Source: Blasia pusilla
Taxonomy: Eukaryota; Marchantiophyta; Marchantiopsida; Blasiales
Direction of reading: 5' to 3'
Assembly: GCA_050084515.1 (NCBI GenBank)
Contig: CM114271.1
Span: forward strand, 54,002,001 to 54,066,000
DNA: 64,000 nucleotides
Positions 1 through 10,700 of this stretch are shown one piece after another. The position numbers and the translations under genes are program-made. The notes under the pieces are model-generated. The model saw nothing but the letters and a program-made list of their open reading frames with translations, ran no database searches and had not been told where the DNA came from. Position 1 is the stretch's first letter. Each line of letters begins with the position of its first letter.

Positions 1-199
1 GTATCAATCGAACATAAGAGAAGGATTATGAATCGTGATAATCGTGATTGATTTAGGATTGAGATTTGGAGGGATTACATGACATGTTACATGTATATAA
101 TCCACATGTCGCTATCTTTCGATATGTGGCCATGGATCCATGTAATTTCAATTTTCATATTGTTCTAACGAATAGTAAGTGAGGGCTTGATGCAAAACG

Positions 200-317
200 G
201 TACACATTGCCTATTGCTTCAGAGATTGATGCTATCTTGCTTGGAGATCGAAATAAGCCAAGAGAAGGACGTGGTATTATTGTTCATTCTCTCCAAATTG
301 ATATCGCAATCAAATAA
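200..317 (+). pseudogene. Helitron protein, N-terminal fragment
   Basis: The frame from about 200 reads RYTLPIASEIDAILLGD, followed by a piece containing REGRGIIVHS. This matches the Helitron region upstream of the Rep domain, where a 'P..SEVA.L..GD....RDIIV' pattern is typical. It ends at a TAA at about 315, exactly where the opposite-strand Rep segment ends, so this point is an inversion breakpoint. It is a relic and not a functional gene. Confidence 0.6.
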
Positions 318-1575
318 GGTATATTGGATTGTAGGGAACAATCCAACAATTATAAAAGTCATAATTTGACTTCTTAAACGACCTACCATTATCACATCTA
401 CATAAACACAAATATAAGAATATGTTGGTACTTAAAGAAAGATAGAAAAAAAAGAAACAAAGATCATGAGACTTCCTCTTATAGATAAGATAACTATCCT
501 CATTCTCCATTGTCATCGAGGTAAAATGCATTGGGTAGCCCTTAGAAAAAAATTATGTTGTTTTGATTGTACATGATGCAATTCAATGAACTATTCCACG
601 TGGTCCATGTATCATACAATTTCTCTCAATTGAGTAGAGTTTTGGATTTGTAGTCGAATCAGGAATCTCAACAGAAATAGTATCATCAAAATCAGACGTT
701 GTCCTTGGCTTATCCTCAAAGGCAATAATAATCAAAATATGCACATGTGGTAGACCTCTGTTTTGAAACTCCACTACATGAATACATCCGACGGCTCGCC
801 CCAAAATATGCTTATCCATTATAAGCCTCAACAACTCTTTCTTCTTTTATCAAAAATACGAACAACCAAGTCATGACGATCTAAGATTGTTTGTCCAGGA
901 AGAAGAGCCAAAGTAAAATCTATCCACTTAGGATTGCAAGTCATAGTAACAATTTATTTTAGTTTCCCAAAATGTCTCAAAATTTCCATGGCATCTTGAT
1001 ACAATTGGTGCATATGTCGAGGTCCTCCTATAAAAGAAGAAGGTAAAATTACTCGTCTCCCTACAACATGACCATCATTGTCATGCCAAGTCATAGCATC
1101 TCTCATACCTTGAATAAATCAGCTCTTAGCTCCTTTTGATGTAGCCGTATATCAAAGTTAATCATTGCATTTCAATATTCACTTACATATCTACAATCTA
1201 TTCTTGAGTAAGACGATCAAACCTCAACAACCTATTATGATCTTCAACATTAGCTCGTACTTGAAGTCGAAACAAAGAAACTTGTAGAGCAATATTACTC
1301 TTTGAACCTACTTCATTAGTTGTTTCTTCACATAGGTGTTGCTCTTCTTCTCTTCCTTCTCGTACATTATGCTCAACATCGTCACCTCCATTCTCATCCA
1401 TCGCAACATGTCCTCTCCTTGTTGCATCTTTTTTGAGATCACCCGAGTGTATTGGTATGCGATGATGCCAACCAACTTCACCATACAAATAGCATATAAA
1501 CAGTGAAGTACATTTACAAGTATGTATACATGGGATTAGATGCGATATCTTATACCTTGGCAAAAAGTACAACAA
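310..1575 (-). pseudogene. Helitron Rep (HUH nuclease) segment, inverted
   Basis: Read on minus from 1575 down to 310, family blocks occur in order. They are GEVGWHHRIP; LQVRANVEDHNRLLR; a VLPSSFIGGPRHM block (about 1030-1065); TMTCNPKWIDFTLALLPGQ (about 890-950); the Rep core VVEFQNRGLPHVHILI (about 730-785), whose H-V-H is the metal-binding HUH motif; MIHGPRG; then KGYPMHFTSMTMENEDSYLIYKR and DNGRSFKK...WIVPYNPIYLI ending near 310. A T/A-rich gap between the last two blocks (about 400-470) may be an intron. The catalytic tyrosine was not located with confidence. The orientation is opposite to the remainder of the same gene. The frame is broken in several places. Confidence 0.85.
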
Positions 1576-1579
1576 CTGA

Positions 1580-2792
1580 AGATATTATCGATGAAACATC
1601 GTTATACCTCGCTATTAGGTATGTTGGATTTATTTTTTTTCCATGATATCTACAAGTAATTTTAGTATATTGAAATATTGGATATTAACTATATTTTCTT
1701 TTTGGTATGTGAAGGTATGTTTCGTCTTCCGAAGAATGTTGGCGAATTTTCAAGTTCAGTCTATCCTCAGAACAACCAAGTATTATAAGATTAATTGTTC
1801 ATCAGCCAGATAGCCAAATGGTATATCTTCATGATTGAGATTTACTAGACAGTATTCTTGAGCGGTATAAAGAGACCACTCTACGCAATGGGTTGCAACC
1901 AATAGTTATGATCTTGTAGCTCGACAATACCTTTGTTTGTAATTCTCTTCCTATTCTTCTTGGAATAAGAAGAGCCAGTTGCGACATTCACGTGGAAGAA
2001 GAGTATGTGGACTTCCCATTAGACATTCATAAATGACTAACTCATGCACATTTTTTCTTATGTGCGTAGATATAATTTTTATATTAATATTTTAGTTAAT
2101 GTAATATATATATATATATATATATAATTTTTTTATATATTATATTTGTTATAGAATTATGTAAGTGAAGGAGAGCGTCACTGATTATGATTAATTCTCC
2201 ATCATGTGAGAAGAGTTCAATCATATGAAGATTTGAAAATGATTGATGGCGTTGCCTATCCTACTTTTAAGGAAACAACTATTCAGTTGGGTATATTAGA
2301 AGATAACATGGAGGTTTTCTCTTGTTTTGAAGAAGCGGTTGAAATTTGTATTGGTCATTCCTCGTGCTACTAATTGCTATCATTCTTTTATACAACACGC
2401 CGTCTATACCTGATGTGGTGTGGGGACGTTTCTTAGTTCCATTGATCGAAGATCTTTTACATATACGATGTGTGGTAATATGAATTCTTTCTTTAACGTT
2501 ATGAATTACTATTTTTTGTTGTGTGTTTTACAACTTTTTTCTCACGCTTAATTTGTTTTTTGTAGATTTCTAAAGAGAATTAGGATAGGTGATCTTGCCT
2601 TGGACTTGCAAAAAATCAATCTTGATTTATTAGAGATCCACTACCATCTTCACGATCATGCTAAATGTATCGGAGATTTTCCCGACATGCCTAAAGCTGA
2701 CTTTCTTTATCAAGATTTATCGCTAAGAGGAAGAAGAGTTTTGCTACAATCGTGGTATGCTTGCAGAACAAGGAGAGACCTATTTAAATAAT
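1580..2792 (+). pseudogene. Helitron linker region between Rep and helicase
   Basis: Plus-strand frames contain the conserved stretch after Rep: DETSLYLAIR joined to YVSSSEECWRIFKF, then IRLIVHQPDSQMVYLHD, then HHVRRVQSYEDLKMIDGVAY and PTFKETTIQLGILEDN (about 2187-2320), and finally IGDLALDLQKINLDLLEIHY with MPKADF (2588-2710). The first two join cleanly if 1619-1714 (gt...ag, 96 nt) is removed as an intron. Further intron-like gaps end at about 2154 (tatag) and 2565 (tttttgtag). Stops at several expected sense codons show decay. Confidence 0.8.
2104..2127. repeat. (TA)n microsatellite
   Basis: Uninterrupted TA dinucleotides within an intron-like gap of the Helitron gene. Confidence 0.9.
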
Positions 2793-2949
2793 GGACAACG
2801 AGCTATTTGGGGTGTTGTCATGTTTTCTTTTAGGGGGTGTGTTGTATGATGCACCACCTTTTGTAAGGACATTTTATTGATGTTATGTTATTAGAAGATT
2901 TGTATCTAACTTTTGTTTTTAATTATTATCTTGTTGCTAATTATGGCTT

Positions 2950-4640
2950 CTTAGGCAGAATTACAACTCATTGATGGTCTTCGTGGAACCGGAAAATCAT
3001 TTCTATACGACCTTCTCCTTGCTAGGGTGGGAAGCAAGGGGCATAAAGCTCTTGCAGTTGCATCTTCGAGAATCGCTGCTTTATTATTGGACGGATGACG
3101 CACGACATATTTGCGATTTAAAATTGCAATTCAGATACATGAAGCATCCACTTGCAAGTAATTTTTGTTGAAGACTTTGCTAGCCTTTTACTTCTTTCCT
3201 TAATCTTATGTTTTTATTCTTTTTATTTTACTCATATGTATTATGAAATCAAATTTTGCTTACTCTTTTTTTTTTTTTTTTTTAGTCTTTTAGTAAATAG
3301 TCACTTAGCACGCCTCATACAAAATGCAAAATTGATTGTGTGGACGAAGCTCCTATGACACATTGTCACACTTTTGAGGTTATTAATCTTACCTTCAAAG
3401 ATATTATGGGTCTGGTGGACGCTCGATTGAGAGAACTACTATTTGGAGGCAAGATATTTATCTTTGGTGGTGACTTTCGACAACTTATACTTGTTGTTCG
3501 TGATGGTGATCGTCCCATTACTATGCGTGCTACTCTTAGAAGATCTCATGTAAGAGTTGTGCAACTCGCTACCAACATCAGAGTGAACCGTTTACAAGTT
3601 AGATAACATTGTTTAATACTTATAATTTTCTTCTCTTATTATATGTATTTCTTATTTTTTATTTAAAATTTATAATGCATTTTCCATACATTTGTTTAGG
3701 ACAAGGAGAACATGAGCAAGAAGTCTAATTGGTTATTGAAGGTTGAAGGGAGTTTGATACCGTTGCATTATGACCTCCGAGATTATTTCATACAAATTTG
3801 GGATACCATGCTTCTTAAGAGTACGAAACTTAATGATCTCATAGAGACGGTCTATGGCCGGGATATTGACAAGTGGAATTATATTAACTTCTTAAGGGGT
3901 ACATATTTTATTTCAACAAATAATACTAAGGTGGACTTTATAAATTCGGAAATCATATCAAAATTTGGTGGAGAGATAATTTTATCAATTTATAATATCT
4001 CTTAAATTTATTCAATTTGATTTCGTTCTTGTATTATTATGAGTTGTGCTTTTGATACTAATGATTGTTTTTTTTTTAGAAGCATACTTTTTTTAAGTGC
4101 AAATTCTATTTCTAACGATGAGATGAGGTTTTTATATCCAACTAAATTCTAAAATACATGTTTACCATTAGGCCCACCTCCTCAGTCTTTAAATTTAAAG
4201 ATTGGGGCTCCGATCATGCTATTACAAAATATGAATGGAGCAAAGGGACAAGCAAACCACACTTGCTTGGTGATTGTTGGATTTAGTCGACATGTTGTCG
4301 ATGCAGTTATTATTATAGGAATAAATGTTGGAGGTAGAGTGTTTATTCCATTAATTTCGTTGATTTCATCTGATTCGGGTTTTCCTTTTAATTTGTGGCA
4401 ATTTCAATTTTCCATTCATCTAGCCTTTGCAATGACAGTTAATAAGATGTAAGGACAAACATTAGATAAAGTTGGTATTTACATGCTAAATCGTGTATTT
4501 TCTAACGGGTAATTATATGTTGCTTTATCTATAGTAGGTTCTAGCAAGTCAATTCATATAATGGTTGAGTGTCAACATCCAACGAACAAAGTTGGAGTTT
4601 ATACTATAAATGTTGTATATTGCTGCATTGAAAATAATAC
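2950..4640 (+). pseudogene. Helitron PIF1-type helicase domain
   Basis: This is the helicase half of H1. The Walker A region reads DGLRGTGKSFLY (about 2973-3008), followed by a block ending ALAVASSRIAALLLDG. Then come NSHLARLIQNAKLIVW, Walker B DEAPMTH (about 3343-3363), GGKIFIFGGDFRQL (3450-3490), LATNIRVNR, a GTYFISTNN..VDFIN block (3898-3950), APIMLLQNMNGAKGQAN (4210-4260), and a terminal block with FAMTVNKM, stop, GQTLDKVGIYM (4430-4485) and LYVALSIVGSSKSI (about 4514-4556). A one-base frameshift precedes DEAPM, and TAA replaces the expected Gln of the KxQGQT motif near 4450. AT-rich gaps bounded by gt and ttttag (about 3158-3290 and 3600-3700) look like introns. Confidence 0.88.
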
Positions 4641-5239
4641 AATGACATACCTTTTAATCTTTCTTTTTTATAATTATTGTAATTTACCTATTTTATGATT
4701 TATTATTATAAGATTAATTCAAATAAAAATAGTTTGGGCCTCCCAATAAATCCATTGATTTGTAGGGATTTTTCCTAATTGTTCAAAATTGAATGTCATA
4801 TTTATCCCTTTACCTTCAATACTTTTTTTTCTCCTTTAAGTTTGGTCCAAATTGAAAGCTATTGAAGTAGGGTCTTTTTGCAAATTAAATTACGACGTTG
4901 GTGCATCGGATGGGCATTCTTACTAGTTTTAACTAAGTAGGGGAGAAACGAGTGTGCGGCCTTTTGCGACAGATGGAGAAGAGAGTAACTAATAGATACG
5001 TATACAGGACACGTGGATAGTATAGATGACGCAAAAAAAAAATGAATAGCACTTGTCGAGGCCGTAAATAATTATCAAACACTCGTGTCGGTGTCCATGC
5101 TATGGGCGGATGATACTTCATTTTGAGTATTATCTCTCCCTAATTCCATTCCCTCTCTCAAAGAAAAAGTTGAATTAAGGAGCCCTTAGAGGGCGAATTT
5201 TACATTTTAGATATTATCATAATTTTGTATCTTATGCGT
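4641..5239. other. Non-coding spacer between two Helitron remnants
   Basis: No convincing coding frame. About 70 bases at 5005-5085 (a 'gtggatagt.tagatg' core followed by 'agcacttgt' or 'agcacttat') recur in diverged form at about 24990-25065, so this is dispersed repeat material, possibly a transposon end. Confidence 0.4.
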
Positions 5240-5760
5240 AAGAGCTTATTGATCTTAGTGCTAGTTCTATTCCAGATGAGGGGATGACTCATATTTATCC
5301 CACGGAGTTTTTTAATACTTGCCTTTCTTCGGGACTACCACCACATTTGTTGTCCTTAAAGATTGGGGCCCCTATCATGTTATTGCGAAACATGAATGGA
5401 GCAAAAGGATAAGCTAATGGGACATGATTGGTCATTCGTCTCTTCATGTTACATATCATTGATGGCGATATCACTGAAGTGAGAAATATTGGAGATTGGG
5501 TTTTGATCCCACGTATTCATTTGATTGAGTTTGACATTGTCTTAACTTTTGATCTTAGTAGATTTCAATCTCATATCCGTCCTGCTTTCGCTACGACTAT
5601 TAATAAGTCCCAAGGTCAAACTTTTAAAAAGGTTGCAATTTACTTCCCTTCATATGTGTTATCTCGTGGATGATTATATCTTGCTTTATCACGTGAAGGT
5701 ACAAGAAGTGAAAATTTTCTATCATGGCACCCTCCGATATATCTAATACCAAAGTAATTT
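5240..5760 (+). pseudogene. Second Helitron helicase C-terminal fragment (H2)
   Basis: It starts with SASSIPDEGMTHIYPTEFFN, continues LSSGLPPHLLSLKIGAPIML and LRNMNGAKG, and ends with AFATTINKSQGQTFKKVAIY (5584-5643) and LYLALSREGTR. This repeats the C-terminal part of H1 (4150-4560) on the same strand but keeps the full KSQGQT motif, so it is a separate, related copy and not a simple duplication. Stops interrupt it at about 5410, 5424 and 5671. No Rep domain accompanies it. Confidence 0.85.
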
Positions 5761-6710
5761 ACCACTACAACGATTGAGTTTAATGCTTGCAACCCAAGTA
5801 ACCTGATGTTGAAGTCCATAGCAACACCTTCCCATGGTACAGCTTGAATCGGGAAAGGTTGAAGATGCCCCAACATACTGTCATAATCCACCCAATTATT
5901 TTGGCTGACACACTTGATATTAGCATTTTTTTAAGAGAAAATTAGTTATCAATAATAGGAAAATCTAGAGTTTCCACTTGATATGGCCATGCATGCCCAA
6001 CTTTAGGTGCATCATATGCATGCTAAACATTGAAAAGATTTATCCTTTACCTCTTAAGAAATTATTTATTTATTTTGCTTCCAAAAAATACCATCTTTGA
6101 GTGTAACACATCTCATACTCACTCCCTTCTTCATCGCCTCTAATCATCCACAAATCATTTCATCGTCTTGGTAGGCCGCCCTTACAAAGCCTTCCAAATT
6201 GGTTTCCAACATCTAAGTTCTTCTTAAGTATTGCTCTTGTCTCCTTGAGGCATCTATTATCATGCTCTCTAATTATGGCTTATGAAAAATTCCCACAAGT
6301 ATGATTATGATCGCAACTTTTTTGGTGATAATGAACGTCTCATGACTTGAATAGCTTTTGGAAGTGATGTAATCGGTGCAACCCTTTGAGCACAATGATG
6401 TGGAGAGTACAATTTTTACTTCTTCAAGCATTAAGTGACTACATGGATCTCCCTCTTATCAGTTGGCAAGTTGTTTTACAACTTGGCTGACTCACAAGAG
6501 ACTGATCAACCCGCTTACTTTTGCATATATCAAGCCACCAAGTTTATTTCATCCATTCAAACTTCAAAATTGGCCCCTATTTCAGAAAATATGAGTACAT
6601 GAGGATTACTAACTAGAAACTTAAATCGTTCAAATATATCTTGACACTTATCAGACCATCAGAACACCATTGCTCTATGTGTTAAAACATATAGTGGTTG
6701 GGCGACCTTG
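5750..6710 (-). pseudogene. Ty3 chromovirus-like RNase H to integrase fragment
   Basis: On minus, from 6700 to 5750, the order is: RT/RNase H connection (SDKCQDIFERFKFLVSNPHV, then FEVWMDE); an RNase H stretch resembling LPTDKREIHVVT; a linker with AAYQDDE; and the integrase N-terminal and core start, LGHLQPFPIQAVPWEGVAMD followed by IVVVVNYFG (5755-5860). In the family this last block precedes the first catalytic Asp region of integrase. Gag, protease and most of the reverse transcriptase are missing. Frameshifts and stops are frequent. Confidence 0.75.
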
Positions 6711-6784
6711 GAAAAGTCTTGGATATACTTTCAATATAAAGTCTCAAATGTTCGTGACCCTCATAACCAAATGAACACCATATA

Positions 6785-7445
6785 TATGCCAAGCGAAACG
6801 AAAAATCTTTAGTGAGCTAACGCTATGATGTTTGCACTTTGGAGAGGTCTATTGGAAAATTCCAAGAGATGAAATGCGCACTCGAGATTGTGCAAATCAT
6901 GAATTTATGGTGGTGACCAGGAAACCTAGACCAAATGTAAACCAAAACTTGAGATGACTTGAGCCTAGGAAGGTTGGTTGCCAAAAAGGAGGGAACTAGA
7001 TTTGGAACGCAACTAGCGTTTGGGAATTTTGACTGTGTTTTGGACTATAATGTTTACCTTCAAAATACGTTTGGGACAAGCAAGATGGCATTGGGAACCT
7101 GATGCCAAGACAATTAAAACACACCAAAGATCTTATAAAAAGCTCAAGCAGAGCTTCACATATTTCCCGAAAATGAGTATAAGAGGAGTCGGGTTGAGGG
7201 TCAAAATGAGGGGCCCTACTGTCTTTCCCTAAAGTTAGAGGGAGGGCGGAGATCCTCAGACATACTAGTAAGGGGGAGTGTCTCCAAGGATTTTTGCAAC
7301 CCAAACCCCATTTTGAGTGCCAAACAACGTCTCAAGGGCATCGGATGGAACAAAAGTTTGGCGTTGGAATTCGAAACTAAAACCTGGTCAAAGGGAGTGG
7401 ATTTCGCAAGCCACACTTGGATTCCAACCCGTGACTCATTTTCGT
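6785..7445. repeat. LTR-like repeat, copy 1 (partner at 62905-63508)
   Basis: About 600 bases resemble 62905-63508 in the same orientation. Shared blocks include 'ttggaaaattccaagag', 'aagatggc.ttggga' and 'gtctccaaggatttt'. This copy has about 35 extra bases near 7240-7275. Both copies sit beside chromovirus fragments, so an LTR or untranslated part of that family is likely. Open frames in it are conserved between copies only because the DNA is. Which strand is the sense strand is unresolved. Confidence 0.65.
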
Positions 7446-8150
7446 GAGTCACGCATAGGGACTTATTGGATGGCCATTGGAAAGTTGGAACCTCCAAGCG
7501 TGCTAACGCCGTCGAAGTTCATGAACTAACCAATCTACCACTACAATGATCAAGTTGAATGCTTGCAATCCAACTAACTTGATGATGAAGTCCATAGTTA
7601 CACCTTCCCATGGTCCACCTTGAATTGGAAAAGGTCGAAGATGCCCCAACATATTGTCATAATCCACCCAAATTCTGTTGGCAAACCAGACATGATTTGA
7701 CACACTTGATATTAACAAGTTATTAAGATAGAATTAGTTATTAATAATATGAAAGTTTATTAAGAATCTTTAGAGTTTCCACTTGACATGGTCATCCATG
7801 CCCAACCTTAGGTGCATCACATGCATGATAAACATTGAAAAAATTGATCCTTTACCTCTAAAAAATATGTATACTTTGTTGCTTCCAGAAAATACCATCA
7901 AGCGTGCCTGAACCAACCAAAAAGCCTGTCCATAGTCTTGAAAGACTTGTCTATGTTGTAAACCGTGAATCTAGCAAGGTTGAGCTTGATCAGAGATCGA
8001 GTGGAGAACTCGGAAGGTTAGAACGCTGATTGACCTAGACCCGACTAACATGAGTGTGTGTTATAGATCAGGATTGAGAGGGTGTCCTACTAAACGCAGG
8101 CTTCCCTAACACTAAAGATTTAAGTTCAAGGAGAGTAGGTGCACAATGTG
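7446..8150 (+). repeat. LTR-like direct repeat left of gag-protease unit, interrupted
   Basis: Two parts match the right-hand copy at 9912-10240: 7446-7530 ('agggact.attggatg', 'agttggaacc.ccaa') and about 7905-8150 ('gtcttgaaaga', 'gatcaggattgaga', 'gtgtcctactaaac', 'caaggagagtagg'). They are separated by a 375-base block holding an integrase fragment. I infer that the repeat is an LTR later split by another element. Confidence 0.65.
7528..7905 (-). pseudogene. Integrase fragment inserted in the LTR-like repeat
   Basis: On minus the block reads CVKSCLVCQQN (about 7670-7705, the CxxC half of the HHCC zinc site), then LRPFPIQGGPWEGVTMDF and IIVVVDWL. It is a diverged direct copy of 5750-6110, including the non-coding flank ('gcccaac.ttaggtgcatca.atgcatg'). 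The pair are probably remnants of two insertions of one chromovirus family or a segmental duplication. Confidence 0.7.
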
Positions 8151-8269
8151 TTGTATTAGAGCTTATGTTTGTTAAGCATGAACTTAGGATCGTGGAAGAT
8201 ATGGACGTTTGAGAATAACTCAAGGTGTGTAGCAGGGAGACCTCAACGCTGGGGGAGAAACGCAAGAGA

Positions 8270-9900
8270 CAAGGAGGAGATATGAGAAGGCGAGGACTCG
8301 TAAATGGCCACCAAGGGTGAAGAACCAAGGAAGTGGCGAGTCAAGCTAAAAGATCTGAGAGACCAACCAATGACTGACCTTGAGCCAGAGGATGATATAG
8401 CGAATACGAAGCACCGAGCCCCAGACATTAGGATGTCCGAGACGCAAATCTTTACGTGGGGCCTTCAACTCCAAACTCAAGTGACCCGGCTTCTTTGACC
8501 CATTAGCACAAGCGGATCGTCGAGCTAAAGTCGAACAAAGCTTATGATTTTGGCAAGAAGCTTTCTAAGACAAATTTGCTGATGCCACTCACGGGAATGG
8601 GACGGTCTCAAAAAATAAACGAGTTTATGACGGAGCTAGAACTTAATTTGAGGCGCAAAGGGCATAGGAGTAGGACAAGGTGACTATATCGGTCATGTTC
8701 CTAAAGGATCACGCACTCCAATGGTGGATGGCTGATCGCAAAAAAATCTTGGCCGTCGAACTGCTTTGAGTTGGTAAAAGTTCAAGGTGTTGATTGGCGA
8801 TTGATTCAATCCGGAGTACCAAGAGTTTCACGATGGCGTGGAGTTCATACGGTTATGATAAAGTGATCCCTTAGCACTGATGTGCAAGAGTTTAATGCAA
8901 GAATAAACTTGATCCCAAAGATAGATGAGTTTGCAAAGAAGGTGATCTTCTTAAGTGGACTTAAGCCAAGCGTGGGAAAGGCTCTCTTTCGGATGCCAAA
9001 GCTACCGAAGATGTAGGAAATACTTTTGAAGCTAGTAGAGCGGATAGGGGACAATGAGGTCCAAGTCCAAAGATCCTTAGAGGATAATTCTTTTTTGAAG
9101 TTACGGGAAAACAAGGGGGTGTCAAAGACGGTTTGGAGTGGAGGTGGAAGTGACCAAGAAGAGTCTCCCACCCCAACAACAAAATAAATGGATCTCAATG
9201 CAAAGCCAATATGGCTCAACGTCCTAAGTTAGAGAACGTGGAAATGATTTGCTAAAATTGTGGTGAGCTGGGTCACCTGGCCAAGAGGTATTTGAAGCCT
9301 AAGGTATGTGATGGAGTATGATTACGTTTGTTGTTAAGCTATTGTTGGTTGTAGGTCAAGAAATGTCCCTTTAAATAACCAAGAGGATGCCAAACTGTTG
9401 TACCTAAGATCCAAGATTTTTGATAGCGATGTGATGCGATGTTGCTTGTGATATAGGTGTTTCGTACTCCTTCTTGAGTATGAGATTGGTGGAGAAGTTT
9501 GGTTTGTCGACCTCTGAGGAAGATGATCCGTTCCGGTAGGCTTTGTTAAAGCAAGTCTCACCAAATTTCAGAGTTGGATATGGGACTAACTTAACCTTTG
9601 GATGTAAAGTATTCCAATTGAAGGAGAATTTCACTATGTGCAATATAAACAGGACCAAAGGAGTCTAGAGGAACACGTTGCGAGCAGCGTATGAGGTGGA
9701 ACTGAGGCAAAAACCCTTTGAGGTTGAGCGTCTTGGTAAAAGCCAAATGGTTGCACGTCAGGTTGGTTTGCAAAGTTCCTATGAAGACGGAGTAGGGGAA
9801 GGCCATTATAATGATGATTTTGATCGAGTTAGAGGAAGGATTTGTTTGCTTGATTAGACAAGTAGAGGACGACGCTAGCGCGAAGTATCTTTTGAAGTAC
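8270..9900 (+). pseudogene. Ty3 gag-protease remnant without pol
   Basis: Gag capsid signatures occur on plus: DKVTISVMFLKDHALQWWM (about 8680-8735, with the family A..WW motif), FNPEYQEFHDGVEF (8808-8850), then INLIPKIDEFAKKVIFLSGL (8907-8960). A zinc knuckle at 9241-9297 reads C, stop, N-C-GELG-H-LAKR-Y: the CCHC pattern with an extra stop and its last Cys changed to Tyr. A protease-like stretch follows (about 9440-9510, 'CDIGVSYSFLSMRLVEKFGL'), where the family has D-(S/T)-G-A-S. No reverse transcriptase or integrase follows before the right repeat at 9912. Confidence 0.75.
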
Positions 9901-9911
9901 TAGTAAGGGAG

Positions 9912-10240
9912 TCGTGGTTAGGGACTCATTGGATGTCTATTGGATAGTTGGAACCGCCAAACGTGCCTATGCCGTTTGAGATTCCTCAACCGACCAGAAA
10001 GTATGTCCCAAGTCTTGAAAGAGTTTCATGTGTTGTAATTCGGTAAACTATGAAGGTTGAATTTGATAAGAGGCCGAGTTGAGAACTCAAAAGGTTAGAA
10101 CGTTGGTTAACCCATACTCGACTAACTTGAGTGCAGGTTTGGGTGCTGATCAGGATTGAGAACGTGTCCTACTAAACACACACTTCCGCAACACTAAAAA
10201 ATAACATTCAAGGAGAGTAGGCGCAAGACACAAATTCAAG
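9912..10240 (+). repeat. LTR-like direct repeat right of gag-protease unit
   Basis: The partner of 7446-8150 without the inserted block. The match stops soon after 'caaggagagtaggcgca'. The pair frames a unit of under 3 kb that encodes only Gag and protease. This fits an internally deleted or non-autonomous Ty3 element. Confidence 0.65.
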
Positions 10241-10259
10241 ATAGAATAATAACTAATAA

Positions 10260-10700
10260 GTTCTTAGCTGATGGACATAGCTTCATCACTCGGAGCTTGT
10301 CATGACTGGGTCATATGCCGTCTATCCGAGCTTCCAGGGTTCATGTGTTTCCCAATGATTCCAATTCTTGGACCATGAAGTGACGCTTCAAAGGATTGTC
10401 GAACAACTTCATCTTCATGAAACACCCCAAAAACTCTTTGAGGAACAATATGAGTTATTCTTTGATCAGCAAATAGAGAAGGGCATCAACAAATAACACA
10501 TAACTTCCCTACCTAACAATTAAAATCCTGAAAGATAGAATTCACAAGGGTCATGAAAATAGTCAAAACATTGGTCATTTTGAAAGGCATCATCAAAACT
10601 CATATATGTGATGCAAATATCGTGCTTGTTGAGGTGTTGGGTTTTTTTCCCTTCTGAAATTTGGATTATGTAAAATCCTTCATTTAGGAGGTCAATTTTG
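10260..10700 (-). pseudogene. Ty3 reverse transcriptase fragment
   Basis: On minus near 10600-10500 the frame reads VLMMPFKMTNVLTIFMTLVN then SIFQDF. This is a decayed form of the reverse transcriptase block MPFGLTNAPATF-x-x-LMN that precedes the YxDD motif. Downstream frames are too decayed to place YxDD. It abuts the LTR-like end of the next element and is probably from a different Ty3 lineage. Confidence 0.6.

Larger units (their letters stand above)
190..4640. mobile_element. Helitron remnant H1 with Rep/helicase gene, middle part inverted
   Basis: Conserved segments of a plant Helitron Rep/helicase protein occur here in pieces. An N-terminal piece is on plus (200-317), the Rep nuclease segment is on minus (310-1575), and the rest (1580-4640) is on plus again. 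Helitrons replicate by rolling circle, using an HUH nuclease fused to a PIF1-type 5'-3' helicase. The pieces read in family order if 318-1575 is turned around, so I infer an internal inversion. The reading frame is broken by stops and frameshifts and by AT-rich gaps that look like introns. I could not assign the Helitron termini (5' TC, 3' CTRR with hairpin). The coding identity is secure; the limits are not. Confidence 0.85.

Noticed and set aside
9404-9806. Overlapping minus-strand frames
   Set aside because: They are shadows of the plus-strand protease-like region of the gag-protease relic.
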